Origin: Rhabdornis inornatus
Lineage: Eukaryota; Chordata; Aves; Passeriformes; Rhabdornithidae
NCBI GenBank assembly: GCA_013397075.1
Contig: VWZS01007432.1
Location: forward strand, 1,783,565-1,847,564
Direction of reading: 5' to 3'
Length of the DNA stretch: 64,000 bases
A program made the translations under genes and the position numbers. The notes below the pieces were generated by a model, which saw only the letters and a program-made list of their open reading frames with translations, made no database searches and was not told where the DNA came from. Positions 13,400 through 28,600 of the stretch are shown in pieces (the first letter of the stretch is position 1; every line of letters begins with the position of its first letter).

Positions 13400-16300
13400 G
13401 TAAGGGTGTCTCTACTACGGTGCTGTAGGGATTTGTTTGGGGTGGTTTTCTTTTACCTTTCTTGCTAAGGTCCTGCAAAGGTTTATAACGGAGTTCAACA
13501 GCGATGCTTCCAGAACAACTGTGTGTTTCCACTCACTGAAAAGTAACTGGCAAGAGACATGAAATCTCCACTGATCTGTAGATGAGGTCAGTCATGTCTG
13601 TGCAGCTTCAGACCCAGCAATGGCCTCAGTGCCTGCACAGCCATGCAAGGTCACAACCCATGAAGAGTATTTCCAATTGTTGTCTTGTTAAAAGTTGTCA
13701 TGATAACTGTGGTGAATATTATGGCCAATCAAAAGTGAACTGAAAGCAGCTCAGAAAAATCCCTCTGCAGACTTCCCAGAACCCTAAGTAATGGGAGAGT
13801 CCCAAATAACTGATGGAAGTACTGTGCATACAACACTGGCTTTCCAATATGTGGCAATGATACATTTTAGTGTTGCTGTCATACTGCAAAGAAAATACTG
13901 CAACTGATTCGAGGCAGGAAACCTATTCAAAGAAAATAATATATGGCCTTGGCCTGACAAGCTGTTAGCTGGCAGAAGTTAAATCAACACCTTTTCATTT
14001 ACCCTGTGCCTGATATTATTTCGTGGGGCGGGGGAGATTATGTAATTTTTTTTTCAGCATTGAGGTTACTATTTTCTGCATTACCCAGCTGGGTATCCTT
14101 AGCTTATTCTTGACCTTTTCTCTCCCCCCTAAGGGCTGCCCACTCTCCTGTCTGCTTCTCTGGGTTGGGATAACATGTTGTACTGTATACCTTTCTCAAG
14201 GACACTCAAAGTGATACCATGCAGCTTGTCAGTGTGTTGTAGCCTATTCTTTTTTGTGTCCCATTTTTCTTCGGGTGATACCTCTTGGATTCAGTGGTTT
14301 GGGTGAGTCTTGTGCTTCCAACACAGCTGAGTGTGGTCAGACATAAGATCTCATTAAAACTGTATGAAAAAAGGCATAACATTTAATTTCATCTGTGCAA
14401 AGAGGTGTAGACTCACGTGGTGCTTTGGTTGTTAGTGGCGGTCAAGGCTTCAGGGTTTTTTTCTGACACCCTTATGAAATGAACACCAGAAACTGAGGCA
14501 TGTTTGGGTCAAGAAGGAAACTGAATATTTTTTGAAAGAACATCCATATATGAGAGTCTGACTGAGGTCTGGGTGCTTTAAGGACACAGTGGTTCAGCTG
14601 TAAAGTGTTGTAAGGGCATAAATCCATTAGCATTGCACAGATATTTGCACAGCGTCTGTCATATTCTGTGAGATTTACATTAAATTCTCAAGACATCATA
14701 TTCAGGAATTAACCTAGCTTTTGACTTTTACCTTGAAATTTAAATGAACCAGAAAAAAAATCTAGTCACTTGTCTTGACTGTTAGAAGTATGGTTTGGTC
14801 CTCCTTGGTTGGTATTATGTTTGTTGGCTTTTGGTTGAGAACCAGAATTATGTTGCTGCCAGAAAATATACATCTGCCAAGAATTCTGTACTTCTTCATG
14901 CTCTGTTTTCATCTGCCAAAGCTTGCAGGCATGCTCTGCCCTTAGATGAGTGAGTTGTCTTACCTTCTGTGTGATCCCTTATGGCCTGAGAAGGGCCACT
15001 CTGGAGGGTTGTACCAGAGTTAGTGCCATCACAAAGCTTTCCAGTGAAAAGGCTTTCACCAGTTCCGCTCTCCTCTTCAAGCTGAGAATCTTGAGCTGCC
15101 TCACCATCTTCACCACTGTGCTTGTGGGTAACAATCCTCTTCACCGAAGAGGCTCCTTTCATCCTCCAAAACTTTGCAAGTGAGCGCAGTTCAAATGCCT
15201 AAATGTAGTTGTGCTTCCATTCTCAAATGTTTCTTTGCAAAGTAAGAGCTACAAGGAATATAAATTATTTGTCATTAGGATGGACCAGCTATGAGGCTGG
15301 TCAGACTATACAAAGTTGGAAAAAAACAGGGTTTTCTTGAGCCACTGTTCAGGCCATATTTGCCAAAACGTTTACCAGATTCTTGACCTCTTCACTGAAC
15401 CTGGGTGGTTTCTTGCAAGGCTGAAATGACTGATGTGGAATTTGGTGGCTTCTTTTATGGGTTAACCCAAACACAGACGAAACTTGGCTGTTGCAGTTGA
15501 GTTCTGCTTTGACATTTGTTGGGTGTGAAACCACACAGACTATAAGAGTTGTGGAGAGTTTACATGACCTCTTCCAGCAGAGCCAGATGAGTTCCATGCA
15601 GGTCTATAAAGGATCCCATAACCCACAAGTCTTTATTTTTTTATTACTGGAGTAGCACCCAGAGATGATGGGGTCAATACTTAGGAAAAGGATGGGGTTT
15701 AGGAAGTAGTGTTATTACACTAGCAAGGAGAAAAAAGGTAAAAAATTGACAAAGATTTAAAACCCCAACTACTTACAAGTACAGGATACTCCCAAGCATA
15801 AATAGTCACATGTGTAACAAAACACACCTGTGTCTGACACAGAAACACTAAACCAGCTATTTGGTTCTGCCTGAACACACTCAAGAAAGGACTAAAACTG
15901 AAAAAAAGGCAGGCATGTTTTTCACTTCACCCGAAAGGAAAGCTTTGTCCCAGAACCCCTTGGGGAGATGAACACTGAAGGTGAGTTATCCAGGTCTCAG
16001 GGTGGGGAGGGAAAGCAAGCAGTGATAACGTATTGATTGCTCTCTTGCTGCATGGAGAGATGAGGACCTACTCTTTAGCCACTGACAAGACTCTACCACT
16101 ATACTGACAAGCATGGATTTATGGTTATCCTAACTTGTGTTTTGCTGCAACACTCCCCCTTGAAAATTCAAAGCAAACACTCAGAGGTTTCTCCAACAGA
16201 TGTGCATCTGTTGCTACCAGTCACCTCTCAGGTGCCTTTATGTTCTAACTATGCATGTCTTCCACCCACCACCAAGCCAGAAGACATGACACTGGGACAT

Positions 16301-17544
16301 TTGTCCCTGCCTTGTGATTTCTGGGGATCCTATTGTGCCAGGAGAAGCCCTCAGTTTATTAGCTAAGCTTTAAGAGAGATCAGTGAGGAGTTATTTATTC
16401 AAAGAGGTACTTCAGTGAATGAGGGCTGCATCACCAATACAGTATATGGAATCTGTATTAAAAACAATTGAAATAGTCCAGAAGATGGAATAACAATCGT
16501 AGAAATGATGGGGCATTTGAGTTGATGTGAAAGATTTATAGCAGCCAGAGATAAAAGTGACAGAGAAATCTAAATTACTAGCATGAACAAAGGCTGTAGC
16601 ATGGAATGAATTAGCCAAGCATTGTGTGTGCATAGCTTATTTTGATATATTTATAGCTGGGGACTCCTCCATAGTCATGCCATCCCCAAAGAAGGTCAGT
16701 CCTGCACAAACTTCACTCATGCTGTCCTTGTACATACTTGTATTTGTCACCTTCCTGCGCTCATCCCTAGTTTTCATGCCAGCTTCTCACACAATCTTCT
16801 GTACTCTCCACTCATTCTTCTTGCTTTAAAACTCTTTAAAGATGGCCCCTTAAACAAATTGATTCAAAAATTAAAAACTAAAAATTTTAAAACTAATTAA
16901 AAATAATTATATATCAAATATTATTACTGGTAATCACTGTTGAAAGATAATTGCCCTTCTTACATTTTGAAAGCAAGGACCCTGGTCTGGATGAGTCAAG
17001 CCTCTGGCCCTATCAGATGATTGACCTAGCTCCAGCACTAGCTCCCTATTCCCCCAAATGATGGGGAGAGCAATTTGTCACTTACACTCCTCTAAAAGCT
17101 GCAAATCATTAATAGCATTGAAAGCAAAGAACTCCACCCCAAAAAAGTAAGCAGTGCAGGCTCTGTAGCATGAAGTCTGAATCAATAACAGAAATGAAAC
17201 CTACTGTTGTTCTTCGACAGTGGATTATTCTGGCTAATTATCTGTGCATTGACCCTTTTCACTGGAATCCTTTAAGCTGAAGTGCTTAGGAACAGGCAGG
17301 TCTTACCAGTGCTAAATCCAGGGCAAAACTGAACTGTTTTGGTGTTTGGAAAAATATATCTGTTGAGATATCCAAAGTGATCTGTTCCTGTCTACTTTCT
17401 CAGATTCGTGATGTGAAAAATGATCATGATTTAGCAATATTTGGCTGTGTCACTAGTGCAGTGATTTGGCAAATCATTAAACTGGACACCTGACAGGGAA
17501 ATATTAAAAAGTAGGCCAAACCCAAGGGAGTTCTGAAGTTGGGC

Positions 17545-17546
17545 TT

Positions 17547-17589
<43 letters not shown>

Positions 17590-17594
17590 TTTTA
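17545..17594. repeat. (TTTA)n microsatellite
   Basis: About 12 uninterrupted TTTA units in intron 2. Confidence 0.97.
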
Positions 17595-20500
17595 ATATCT
17601 TGCCCTTTGTTTTTATCTGTAGTTTTCTGGTGTATTGAAAGGATGCATCTGAAGGGAAGTTACAGCTCTGCTTGCACGGGGAGGTTTAGGAGCAGAACAT
17701 CTTAAGAAGTTTCCTATCTCTTCCCATTCACTCAACTTTTGATCCACACTCCAGGCAGAAAGGGGGAGGGATAGGAGAAAAACCCTGCAGTTTTAGAGAC
17801 AAACAAAATCTGTGCATGGATTGTATTAACTCCCAGGTGAAGAAGACTTTTGACAAACACAATCAGAACATAAACTTCTGTGTCACATCTCTCTACAAGC
17901 ATGCAGTTGTATATATACACACATAAACCGGGGAGAGGGTGGATAATTCCAAACGGGAGACTGAGAAAGGGAGGGGGACAACTTCTGAAAGAGAGATACT
18001 CATAATTACAGTGATTCTTGCTGTTTGTACTGGAAACAGGTAACATTGTCAGTCCACTCCATCCCATGTTTCAGCTGCAGGCCTGGAAAAAACTTGGGAA
18101 TTGGGCATGAAAGATCTAAGTAGTGGCGTCATGGAGAAGCGGTTGGCATGTTATCATACATGCTGAGGGGGTGTCAACCAGTAAATTATGCTTGGTTCAG
18201 GCCATATATAGACTTAATTAAATTTGGATTCCACATATGAATCCAGTAATTTTTATTCTGGGCTATGATGATGGTTTAACCGAGATGCCAAATGTTCATA
18301 AAAACTTCCTACCAAAAATGGGAGGAGTAGAGAGGCTCATTATTCTCCAAAAATGGATATTTGGGTCCAGTCAGATGGATTAATCTAGCACAGTAGTGTC
18401 TAGTGTGGTATGAGTTGGCCAACTTGGAAAGCTTGGCTTTCAGTGTGAGCAGAAAACTTCCAATACATGAAGACAGGCAGCATTCTTAGGAATGCTTTAC
18501 AACCATAGTTGTGCTTTAATGCTATCAGCAAGTCAATAAAGGGAACCATAAATGAATCCAGACAGTTTGCTAAAGTAAGTACATTTCTAGCTCATTTTTT
18601 GCCTTTATTTTCTCCTGCCATTTCTTTCTCTGCCACTTTATGTTCTCATTTTCACTTTTAAAAAATCAATTTATGTTGTTTGTTATATGTTTGTTAAGGC
18701 TTAGTAATATTCATATATCAGGTTGACTGTATGTTTATTATTCTAACATCTGTGTATTTATTATGGGAAAATCTATCTTTACGAACTTGCACTATATCCA
18801 ATAAAAACAATATGGGGAAAAAAGGAATTGTACAGCTGGAAACAATTTGGAGGGGGAAAATGAGTTGGAATTAGATTATTTTAAATATGATACAGAGCAG
18901 AATACACACTTCACTGACGGAAAGGCAGTAATTATCTTTGTCATAGCAGTAGGTGCTATGATTGGTTTAGGCATTTGTCAGCTATGGGGAACCTCAATTG
19001 CGCAGTGGCTTTTGGACCTAATGTGGAAAAATGTGGGGTTTTTTGTTGTTGTCATACAGCATGGGCCCAGACAACAATGTCCTTTGGGCGTTCAAGCAAC
19101 TGAGAACTGAATTTGTTTTCAGTAGCTTGGACTGAATTCCTCTATTGGTGCTAGGATATAGCAAAAAGCCTTCCAGAATGAGGGGTGGCTTCTCAAGGCG
19201 TGGCATCATATTTCAGCTGACGTACAGCAGGCTGTCTGGGATTCCAGGAGAGAGGTGCACAGGATGCATTCAAGCAGCTGCAGTCTATACTAAGGATGTG
19301 TGCAGCTCCAGAAGATGATGTAGGACCAATACAAACTGTGTCTTTATTGCTCGTGTAGCCAACTTGGAGTGACTGATGATGTCCATTTCCCAAGATGTCA
19401 TGTGGTCATTGCATTTGCATGCTTGATTTAGTTAAACTATGGATACCATGGCAAATTTAATGATCTGTGGCTTCAGCAAGCATAACTCTTAATAGAAGCA
19501 CAGTGATGCTTAACAAGATGTATATTTCTCGGTTATTTGGAAAGGGAGCTTTTCTCATTACTAGCTTGAATAAAAAAAAAAAGTAACAAGACATACATGA
19601 TGAACCTCCATGCCTAGCAGCTAGGTAAGTGGCTGTAAAGAGATAAAACCCCCAAAATCTGTGGACTTCCTCTGCATGCTCATTTTGCAGGAAAGATTTA
19701 CCACCCTGCAAACAGTCATTGCAAAGCCTTCCCTTAAAATGTCTCGAACAGCACCTTTATTTTCACAGCTGGCATGTTGTTGCTGGAAGGAGAAACTAAA
19801 ATATCTTTAACCTTGAGAATGGCTAATCTATTTGTTCTCACTTATTAGCTATATATTACTGCAGAAGGATTCTGGTGTGTCAGTGGCTATCCCACCAGTT
19901 GCCTTCCACAGGTAGAAAGGCCATGCTGGATCGAAGCTGAGCTGTTCCTCCCAAAGCCCTCTGTGCTGCTCTGACTACAGGCAGTGAGAAAAGTCCTCAA
20001 AGGCAGGCTGCCTTAGCAGAACAGTTTTCTCAATGCACTTCATCTCAGCTGAAAGCTAAACGCTGGGGAAAAGGTGTGATAATGTAGCAATTACAAGGCA
20101 AAGTATGTGAGAGGGCATTTCAGTTTGCATTATCATCTTTGGGGGAAATTGAGGAGTTGATTCAAATGGTCCATACTTTCTTACGATAGAAGGGTGGATA
20201 AGCTTTTTACTATCACAAGTAACAGAGTAAGGCAGTAACCCAAACCAGAATAAGAAAATAAACAATCCCAGCTGGCGGTAGCTGAGGTTGTGAAGGAGCA
20301 GTAAAAAAATTATGAAACCACCAAGGTGCTAAGAATTTGTATTTTTTTAACTGAGAAGACAGGCTATTGTGAGAGTGGTAGATTCAGACTCTTAGTGTCT
20401 GTCAATTGGATGCTTTTAGAAAAAGAAAAATATCGTTTTATTCTAAGAAAGTACTTTTGTTTTAAAGAAACATAATATTTTGACAGGATGGAAGATAGCC

Positions 20501-22584
20501 CAGCTTGATGAATCAGTTAGAACATTTGTAGGTGATGATATTTATGTGCTTTAAAAACTTCCTAGATGTCAGAACCTCAAAATTATTTAGAGAGGCCTTA
20601 GTAGTGTTTTCAAAATACATTGTAAATCATAGAGGAAAAGACAAACATAAATGGACAGTATCATTTGTAAATTATGAGTTGACCAAAATAAGTTTTATTT
20701 TACTAGAAAAACTGGCAGTTTGCTACATTAATTTTATAATCTTTATTTGTTTGTCTCCCTATAAAAGAAATAAAAGCATATCTAGTCTGCAGCATATAAT
20801 AATTTCCAGCCATGAAGAGACAGATTTTTATATATATAAATTTATCTTCTCCACTTCTTTGTCTTTTCATAAGGTTTTACTGTTTAGTATAGCTCAGTTG
20901 TGTTTTCTCTTCCCTCAAGGGTCATGTGTGCGAAGAATAGTATAAATTCTCTTAAATTAAAATGTTCTCGTTGCCATTTAAATATTTACCTATTTGGCAG
21001 TAGACTTTCTTTAAAAGGCAGATATCCTTATTCCAAACACAGCACTAATATAATACAAGTACTAGGTGAACTGTGTGTGGCTTGCAGCTGGATGAGGAAT
21101 GGTGGTTATTGATCTGAATGAAATCTGGAATTTCCATTTTAAGGAAAGGGCTTCTGTTTCACTCCATTTCATAAAAAAGGGAAGATTTTCTTGGAACAGG
21201 TGCTTTTCTGTAAACATTTTCAAATTCAAATACACTGACATACCTAACTGCGAGCAATTCCATTTTTGTTGTCAGAACACTTAATTTTAAATTTGTTCCA
21301 TGCATTGATGTAAATTAATGCCAAGAACTGTAACTTGGGAGACTCAAGTCTCTGGATCTCCTGAACTCTGCTCTCACATGCTTCCGTGGTTATTTTGGGA
21401 TGTAAGGTTCCAGAACACTGCGCAGCTTGGTAGGAAACATAATCTAGCACAACACACTGTCTTCCTGTGACCCTAAACCTCAGATCTCCTGAAAAACCAA
21501 TGGACTGACATGGGGATGGGCTTTAATACATCATTCAAACTATGGTTCAAAACTAAATGGACCTTTCTTATTGTACGGAATTGCTCCATTTAAGTGTCAC
21601 TATGGAAAAGAAGCATATTTTGGGGGGGACGGGTGGGCACTCCTAAGTTTTGGCATTTGATCATCCTACTTGTGTACTTAGGTGCAGTGGAAAGGGAACA
21701 GGAACATAAGATGGGTTCTTGGGTCTGTCATGATCATTTCCTGCTCAGCATTGGCCAGAACAAAAGTCCTCCTTTACTCTTTTAGCTTTGTCTGTAGCTA
21801 TTCAGGGTAACATTTTCCATATAACTTTTCTAGTTTCCCTTGGGATGAGTCAGTCAGAGGTCCTGTGGAAATGATAGTATGCAAATTCTAGGCTATGGTT
21901 TAGTTGAATACTGTACCAAAATTTGGACACAGGGCTAACTTTGCATAGCAGCTTTAAGCTTGGCATTTCCTTACTTCCAAGTGCCTCCAAGGGAGATAAA
22001 TGTTCATTTAGTGTCATTTTTTCAATATCCCTTTTTAATAAAATTGCTGAGTACAAATGTTCCATTGCACGCTGACTCATTCGTTACTTCAGCATCCCAG
22101 TCCGATTGGTCAATGACTTAGAACATAATGCATGCTTAAACCAGGAAGACAAATGACATTAGAAGTCAAATAAAGTGGGGCTGGGCTTAATCCAAAAGAA
22201 CAGGGGCCAAGTTCTTGTCCTATTGCTGTCAGTAGATATTTTGCCATTGGTTTCACCAGAACCACTAAGAAGTCTCCTGGCTTTTGGTTATGAGCAGAAG
22301 TTGAAAGTGAAGCTGAATTTCATAGAGGGACTCAGTTAAAACCAATTAGTTAAATGGCAATCAACCATACAACATCTGAGGTTTTAAGTACAGAACAACT
22401 TTGCAAATAGGCAGGTGCTGCCAAATCTTGCCACTGCAGGGGAAGGAAGTTCTTTATGGAGGGTGACAGGGAGTGCAGGACAGCACCTGCTGGTGTGTGA
22501 TCCCATAATAACTTAGGGTTCTAATGACCTTAGAGATTCCCTGAGCTTTACTACTGCGGTTAAGTGTGTTGTCAAAATCTCTTC

Positions 22585-22660
22585 CCTAGAATTACAGATG
22601 ATAGGTTTGGTCATCTAGTCCAACCTCTACATCAAGCAGGACAGGCTAAACATAACATTA
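22585..22660 (-). mobile_element. Degenerate CR1-like fragment
   Basis: AATTACAGATGATAGGTTTG followed by TCATCTAGTCCAACCTCTAC resembles the antisense CR1 3' end ('...GATCATCTAGTCCAACC'). It is short and diverged, so the family assignment is tentative. Confidence 0.5.
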
Positions 22661-25600
22661 GACTTCAGAGTTACATGTGTAGCAGCATCCCTCCCTTTCC
22701 TCCTCTGTTCTTAGGGATAGGTTCTGTTTGGAAAACTATCTGTTTCTAAATTGAAAAGCTTGAAATGCAGAGAGAGGCATGTACAAGCATTGCAAAAAAC
22801 ACAGCATTTGTTATCTGCACATTTTGGTTTGCAAACAAATATTTTAGCATTCAGGATTAAATCACTGATCCATGCAGTTTGCCATCCTGCCTCCAGTCAT
22901 GAGCAATTTCTTATCCTAACAAAGTGGTTGGTGCATTGCAAAATATTACATCTGACAAATACCTCATTTTCTAATCGACAAAATTTCCTTCGTGCATATC
23001 ATGCCTGACCTTTTAGCACTGGATTAAATTGTGCATGACTGTTTATTTCTTGCTGACGTTCATACTGTGAAGCATAATATTATTGTTACTGATAGAAGAG
23101 GAAATTTTAAAAAAAGAAATAAAGCAAGCAATCAAGAGGACTCTATAATCTATTACTTGGAGGCTTGAAAAAGTGAATCTAGCATTGTAGTTCTAAGGTA
23201 GTCATTTTCTGAGGATTTGTATTGGCCACTGACTCCAGCCATGCTTTTTTTACCCAATACATGCTTAACTTTAAACCCTCCATTGAAAGTGCTATTAAAG
23301 AGGCTTTGAAAGTGTTTCATTTTAAAGGCAGAACCAAGTGGTTTGCAGAGGACATAGTGAAAGCCAGTATGCAAGATCAAGCTGACGATAGGTCCTTCTG
23401 CCCATCCCAGATCCACTTGGAGTGGACCTAGGAGAGTACTTTTAGCCACAAGTGTAATTTGTTGCTATCTATAATGCTCTCTCCACTGCAGAGGTTCAAA
23501 CTCCAATTCTGGGATTGTGTGAGAAGGATGATTCCTAAGACTTAGCTGGTGTCAGTTAAATGGGCTTGAGCTGCTGAGGTGTCTTTTTGGCTTGCTCTCA
23601 CCCAAGACAGCTCACTGGTGCCCTGGGAGAAGGCTCTGCTGTCTCTAGACAGAAGTTCAACAGACATGCACAGAGCTGCTGTAGACTTCACAGCTTTATT
23701 CAGGTTGCTAAAATGTAAAAAGCTTACTCATGGATCATGATTTTTTTTTTAACCTGTTCGCTCATTTCTTCACCAAAATGTGGAAACTCATTTTCTGTCT
23801 GATTCAGCCTAATATTATTAGCCATCTTGTTCGGAAGAGATCTCCATTGTAAGTCCCATCAGACATGGTCAGTGCAGCCTTGCAGTTCCTGAGGGGAATG
23901 GCACAGATGTAGAAGTGGTTTCTCTCTGCTGCTGAATTAAAGGGTTTCAGACAACAAAGGCAGAAAAATGAGGAGCCCCTTCCTCACTACTTGGCCCAGT
24001 TTCACATCACGTAGCTCCAGGCATTTGCTTGAGATGTCTGAGATAGAAACCTAGTCAGGCTATATTCCTTGTATGGTCAAAGAACAGGGAGAAACGCTTC
24101 CAGAGGGTGATTTGGATCTTAATTTGACTGCACAATGGTCCCTGTTGCCTATCCCGGGAGTTTAGACTCCCTTAACACCTAATTTCTCTTTGTGTTTGAA
24201 ATGTTTCCGTCTCTACGTGTATAGTCTCTCAGGGGAGCATTTGGCCCTCTCATAAAGTCATACCTGCTTGCCCCACACAGCAGACATGGAAACTTGATCC
24301 CTATTTAAAGTCCTACTGATTCTCAGTATTCAATCACCAGTAGTACCTGCAAAAGTTGTCTTAGCTGAGGACTTTTAGACAGATAGTGGCAAAAGCCAAA
24401 AATAAATGCTTCAACCACAGGCATAGCTCCACCACTGCTCTTTAGAAATTTAAGAAGTGGGAGTCCAAAATTACCACCAGATGGTGCACCTATTTAGCAA
24501 GTGACAGAGACATGTTCCACAAAAAATGGAAGCCACAGCCTCCAGCAACCCACCAAGTAGCTTCCCCTGCTCTTTATTCTCAGTTGTGATATAAATTGAA
24601 TGTGTTTGAAACATGGACCTGCTGATCATGCTATCCTGTTACATTTAATATGGAGTATGTTTTCAATCTTTGTGATGGAAGCCTTTCAACTCTCTGGCTA
24701 GGGATGTGAGGAAGTGGGAAAAAGTGAAGCAGACCAATAAATGCAAGTGAAGGGAGAGAGAAAGAAAAAGGGATGGGCCAGAAGCAGGAAAAATTGGTAA
24801 TGGTGAAAGGCAATGACAGGATCCAAAATCAGAAGTGGCCAGCACAGAGCACTGGCACATTGCTGTTTTAAGTTGAGGCAGTTCTGGATATCAATGTTGG
24901 GTACCTGCCAGTGCATTCCTGAAGGATAATCTTGATGTCTGTTGTTTGGAAACTTGCTAATGCCAGTATCCCAAGCAGAATCAGACAGGATATTTCATTA
25001 AGTGCATAGCAAAGGCGGTGAACTTTCCTAAACAGTCAGGTGGGTTTTGTTCTCAGACTGCTTCTCATTCCTAAGCATTTGGGTCCTCCATATTCAGAGA
25101 AGGATTAGCACAAATTGACAAGCATCTATTTTCTGCCATATTTGTCACAATGAAGGATCATATGGTCCTTTCAACTAGACTTTCTGGACATCGATACATT
25201 ATCACATATAGCACATGAGCAGGTATCTATTTCCATTCTACTCTACTGCTTGCTTTAAGGAAAATTCTGAAGTAATAACTAGGTTTCTGGTAATCCTATT
25301 TCATGAACATTACAAAACTTATGCAGAAAAAAATATTGTGTCTCATGCCTTTGCTTAGGTGGGTCTTTTATTGCTTTCTATTGTTATGGTGTGTTTAAAA
25401 TTATGCTGTAAATAGAATTTCGTATATTGCTAAGAATGATTAATTAGATTGTTCTTTTATTTACAACTTCACCAGTGAAAATGAACTGAAAATTTCCTGA
25501 GTGAAAACATTTGAATATTCTTTAACTTGAAAAGTATTCATGCAGAATGGATAAAATATTTTTCATTCTCTTTATCTAAGCTGAGAGGAAGGCATTACAT

Positions 25601-28600
25601 TGAGAAGATCAATACCATTCCCTTCCAATCCTTTTTCACATGCCTGTGTCTCCTAGTTCAATGTAAGAACAATCATTTTATGGTGAAAACATGGACCAGG
25701 AGATAATGGACTTGTTCTCTGCTCCCAGCTGTGCCTTTTCTTGTGACCTTTTGGAAGTCACTTCATACCTTGCTCTCTGGAAACTAAAGATGACTAATTT
25801 CAGTGAGGAATTGAAGTGATTGGGGACTAACCTCCACTTAAACATTTGGGATGTATCCTCGAACAAAACTGGTTGGTGGTAAAGTCTTCTCACTCAAAGA
25901 GGAAAGAAAAAGGAAAAGAAAGAAATACCATGGAGGAATTTGGTCTTCTAAAAAGTGAGTCCAGACCTGAAAAAAAAAAATAGTGAAAAGTCTCAGTAGA
26001 AGTGGCCTAGTAGGTTTATTAGCTTAGTTTGCAGAAGAAGGAAGTTTGAAAACCTTAGGTAATTGTCCACTCAAATCTCACAAAGAGAAAATACTGATGT
26101 TCAGTACTTACATGTAACATAAAAGGGACAGAATAAAGTGCACAGGGAGAGCAAATTCTGGTTACTTATAGTATATGGGCTGTGATTCTTTGAGTAAATC
26201 TTGTCTCAGTTCCCTCTCTTTCTAGCTACCGGTGCACTGTGACATCCTGACACCAGAGATGGGGCATTAACACCTCTTCCCTCTTCCCCTTTCTCTTTCT
26301 CCTTGCTGTCTCCCATTTTCTTTCATTTCAGCAGTTCAGTAATGTTGAAACCAGTTTCCCTTTCCTTTTGTTTGCTTTTCCCTTGTCCACTGATCAACTG
26401 TGTTGATTATTACACTGTAGTATTAACTATAGTATAAACAGAAGCTCTGACATTTAGCTGGGTTTTCCCTGCCCTCTTATGCAACCAAATGTTCTGCAGC
26501 ACCCCCTTCTTGTTTGTTTTCAGGGATTAGTGGCAATACCCCACATACTGCTGGCATAATGAGGCATAAGCTTCACTCAGAGAAGGCAAAACACTGTTTT
26601 TTGAGAGACCCTGGACTACTGTGGTGGAAGGGATGGGCATGGAAAGTTTGAAAGGTGGCAGCCTACCCTCAGAGCTGAGTGGCAGGAAGATTGCTGATGG
26701 GGTTTTGCACATCATGAAAACATTTCCATGAATACTGTCTTCATCTTGAAGTTGGATTCAAAGTGTCTGCATGGAATATCTCATTCAGCAGCATGTGCAT
26801 GCTGTCAGTTTGTGTTAACCAGAAGAACATGACATCATGTGATAGACAAAAACGCTACTTGTTACCATATAGCCTGATCCAAAACTTTTCACGTGAAACA
26901 TTTGTTTTGGTTTGGTTTTAAGACATTTGCCTTTCTAACTGGTCTGTTTTAATTAGAGCTCAACCTGAACCACAAACGATAGATTTGAACTTTCCCAGAG
27001 TTCAGCGGTGTTCAGATCTGGCTTTTGGTTTGGCCCATCACAAAGACAGGGGTCAGCTCCGAAGTTCAGATCTGGAAAAGAGCTGCTGGAAAGTGAGGGG
27101 CTGGAAAGATTATTTAGTGAGACCCATATCTCACTTTAATGGGGGATTTGCAGTAGAGACACTTGCTAGTGGCTTTTAGAAGCAGTTTTACATAAGCAGC
27201 ATCTCGAAGACTGATATTAATACCAATCTATCTATTGAAATACTCATGTACAGCAGAAAGGGCCTTGTTCCTCCTTTCCTGCTCATAAAACCTGGATCCT
27301 GGTCTGAAGCTGGAATACCTTAAAAACCTAGAAATTTTTCTTCTTGTCTTTGTTTAAAACTCATCATTCCTTTCTAGGGTATAGTGCTTAAAAATTACTG
27401 TGGGCTAGAAATTTGATCTTTTAATTCTTAAAAATTTAGTTTTTTCAGCAGATAACTTGCAGGGTTGTTATGGCATCTGCCATTTGTCAATCTCTTGCGG
27501 GTTTGGATCACCATTTTAGGGTGAGCTTGCTCAGTCCATGGCAAGACACAAGCTTAACACAACACAAATAATAAACAGCAAGCACTTGTCTACTATATCA
27601 GATAACCTGACCCAGTGGAGTTAGCTGGACAGACTCAGATTAAACACTGATTCAGTATCTGTCATGAGTCCTGAGAATATTCAGATTCCTTGTTTATGTG
27701 AATCTTGTCACTTCCCAACTCTTGTCAGGACCAGAAACTCCAGAGCTGAAAAAAATAAAAGACTTTGCTCTTGTGATGCTTCCAAACTCATTTTGCAAAC
27801 CAGAGAGGTTTGGATCAGAATCTAAACTTTGTGTATTTATCCAAACTTCTCTGAGCTCTTTACTCTTTTAAATCTCTTTCATATGTGTGATTTGTGCTGT
27901 GTCTTACTCCCTGGGGTCACAAATGTGACTACCAGGCAAGGACCCTTTAAACACCAAGAAGGGTGGACACCATTACTTGACCCTGTCTCTCCTCCCAGCT
28001 AAATGTACAGGCAAGTCAGATGTGTGAGAAAGGTGAATACAGACACACAAGCTGTGTGAAAGAGCATTTGGAAAATATTTAAGCAAATTCAAAAGCAAGT
28101 CTCAACCCAGCCCTTCCACCAGAACTTTCTCGTTTGCTCTCCACAACCTCTGAGCTTGGGGAGAGGACTGCAGTGACTTGCCGGGTTACTGCCCAGCCCA
28201 GGAGATGTGACCTCTGAGCAGAATTAGCAGAGCACAGAATCATGCTGGGGGTCTGCCAGCCCAGTCCCTCTGCTGCATTCACCAGGGAAGGGCTGGGGGG
28301 GTGGGCTAAAACCAGCGAGGCACATTTGCTGCCATGGGCAGTATTCAGAGAGTGAGAACATCCTAAACAGCCACATAGCACTTGCTGTTGCCTCCCCTTC
28401 CAAACTCTGCCTTGCCAAGAATGCACCAAACCTGTGAAAACTCCCACACCTACAGGATGGGTCATCTGTGACAGTGCAAGTGACTTGCTTGTGGAATTTG
28501 AGTTGGCCCTCTAAGGCATCCTGTCAGGCAGAAGAAACCATTCCAGGAATTTAGGTGAGCTACAGATTTGTACGACAACCTTCATACAGAATTATCCTCC

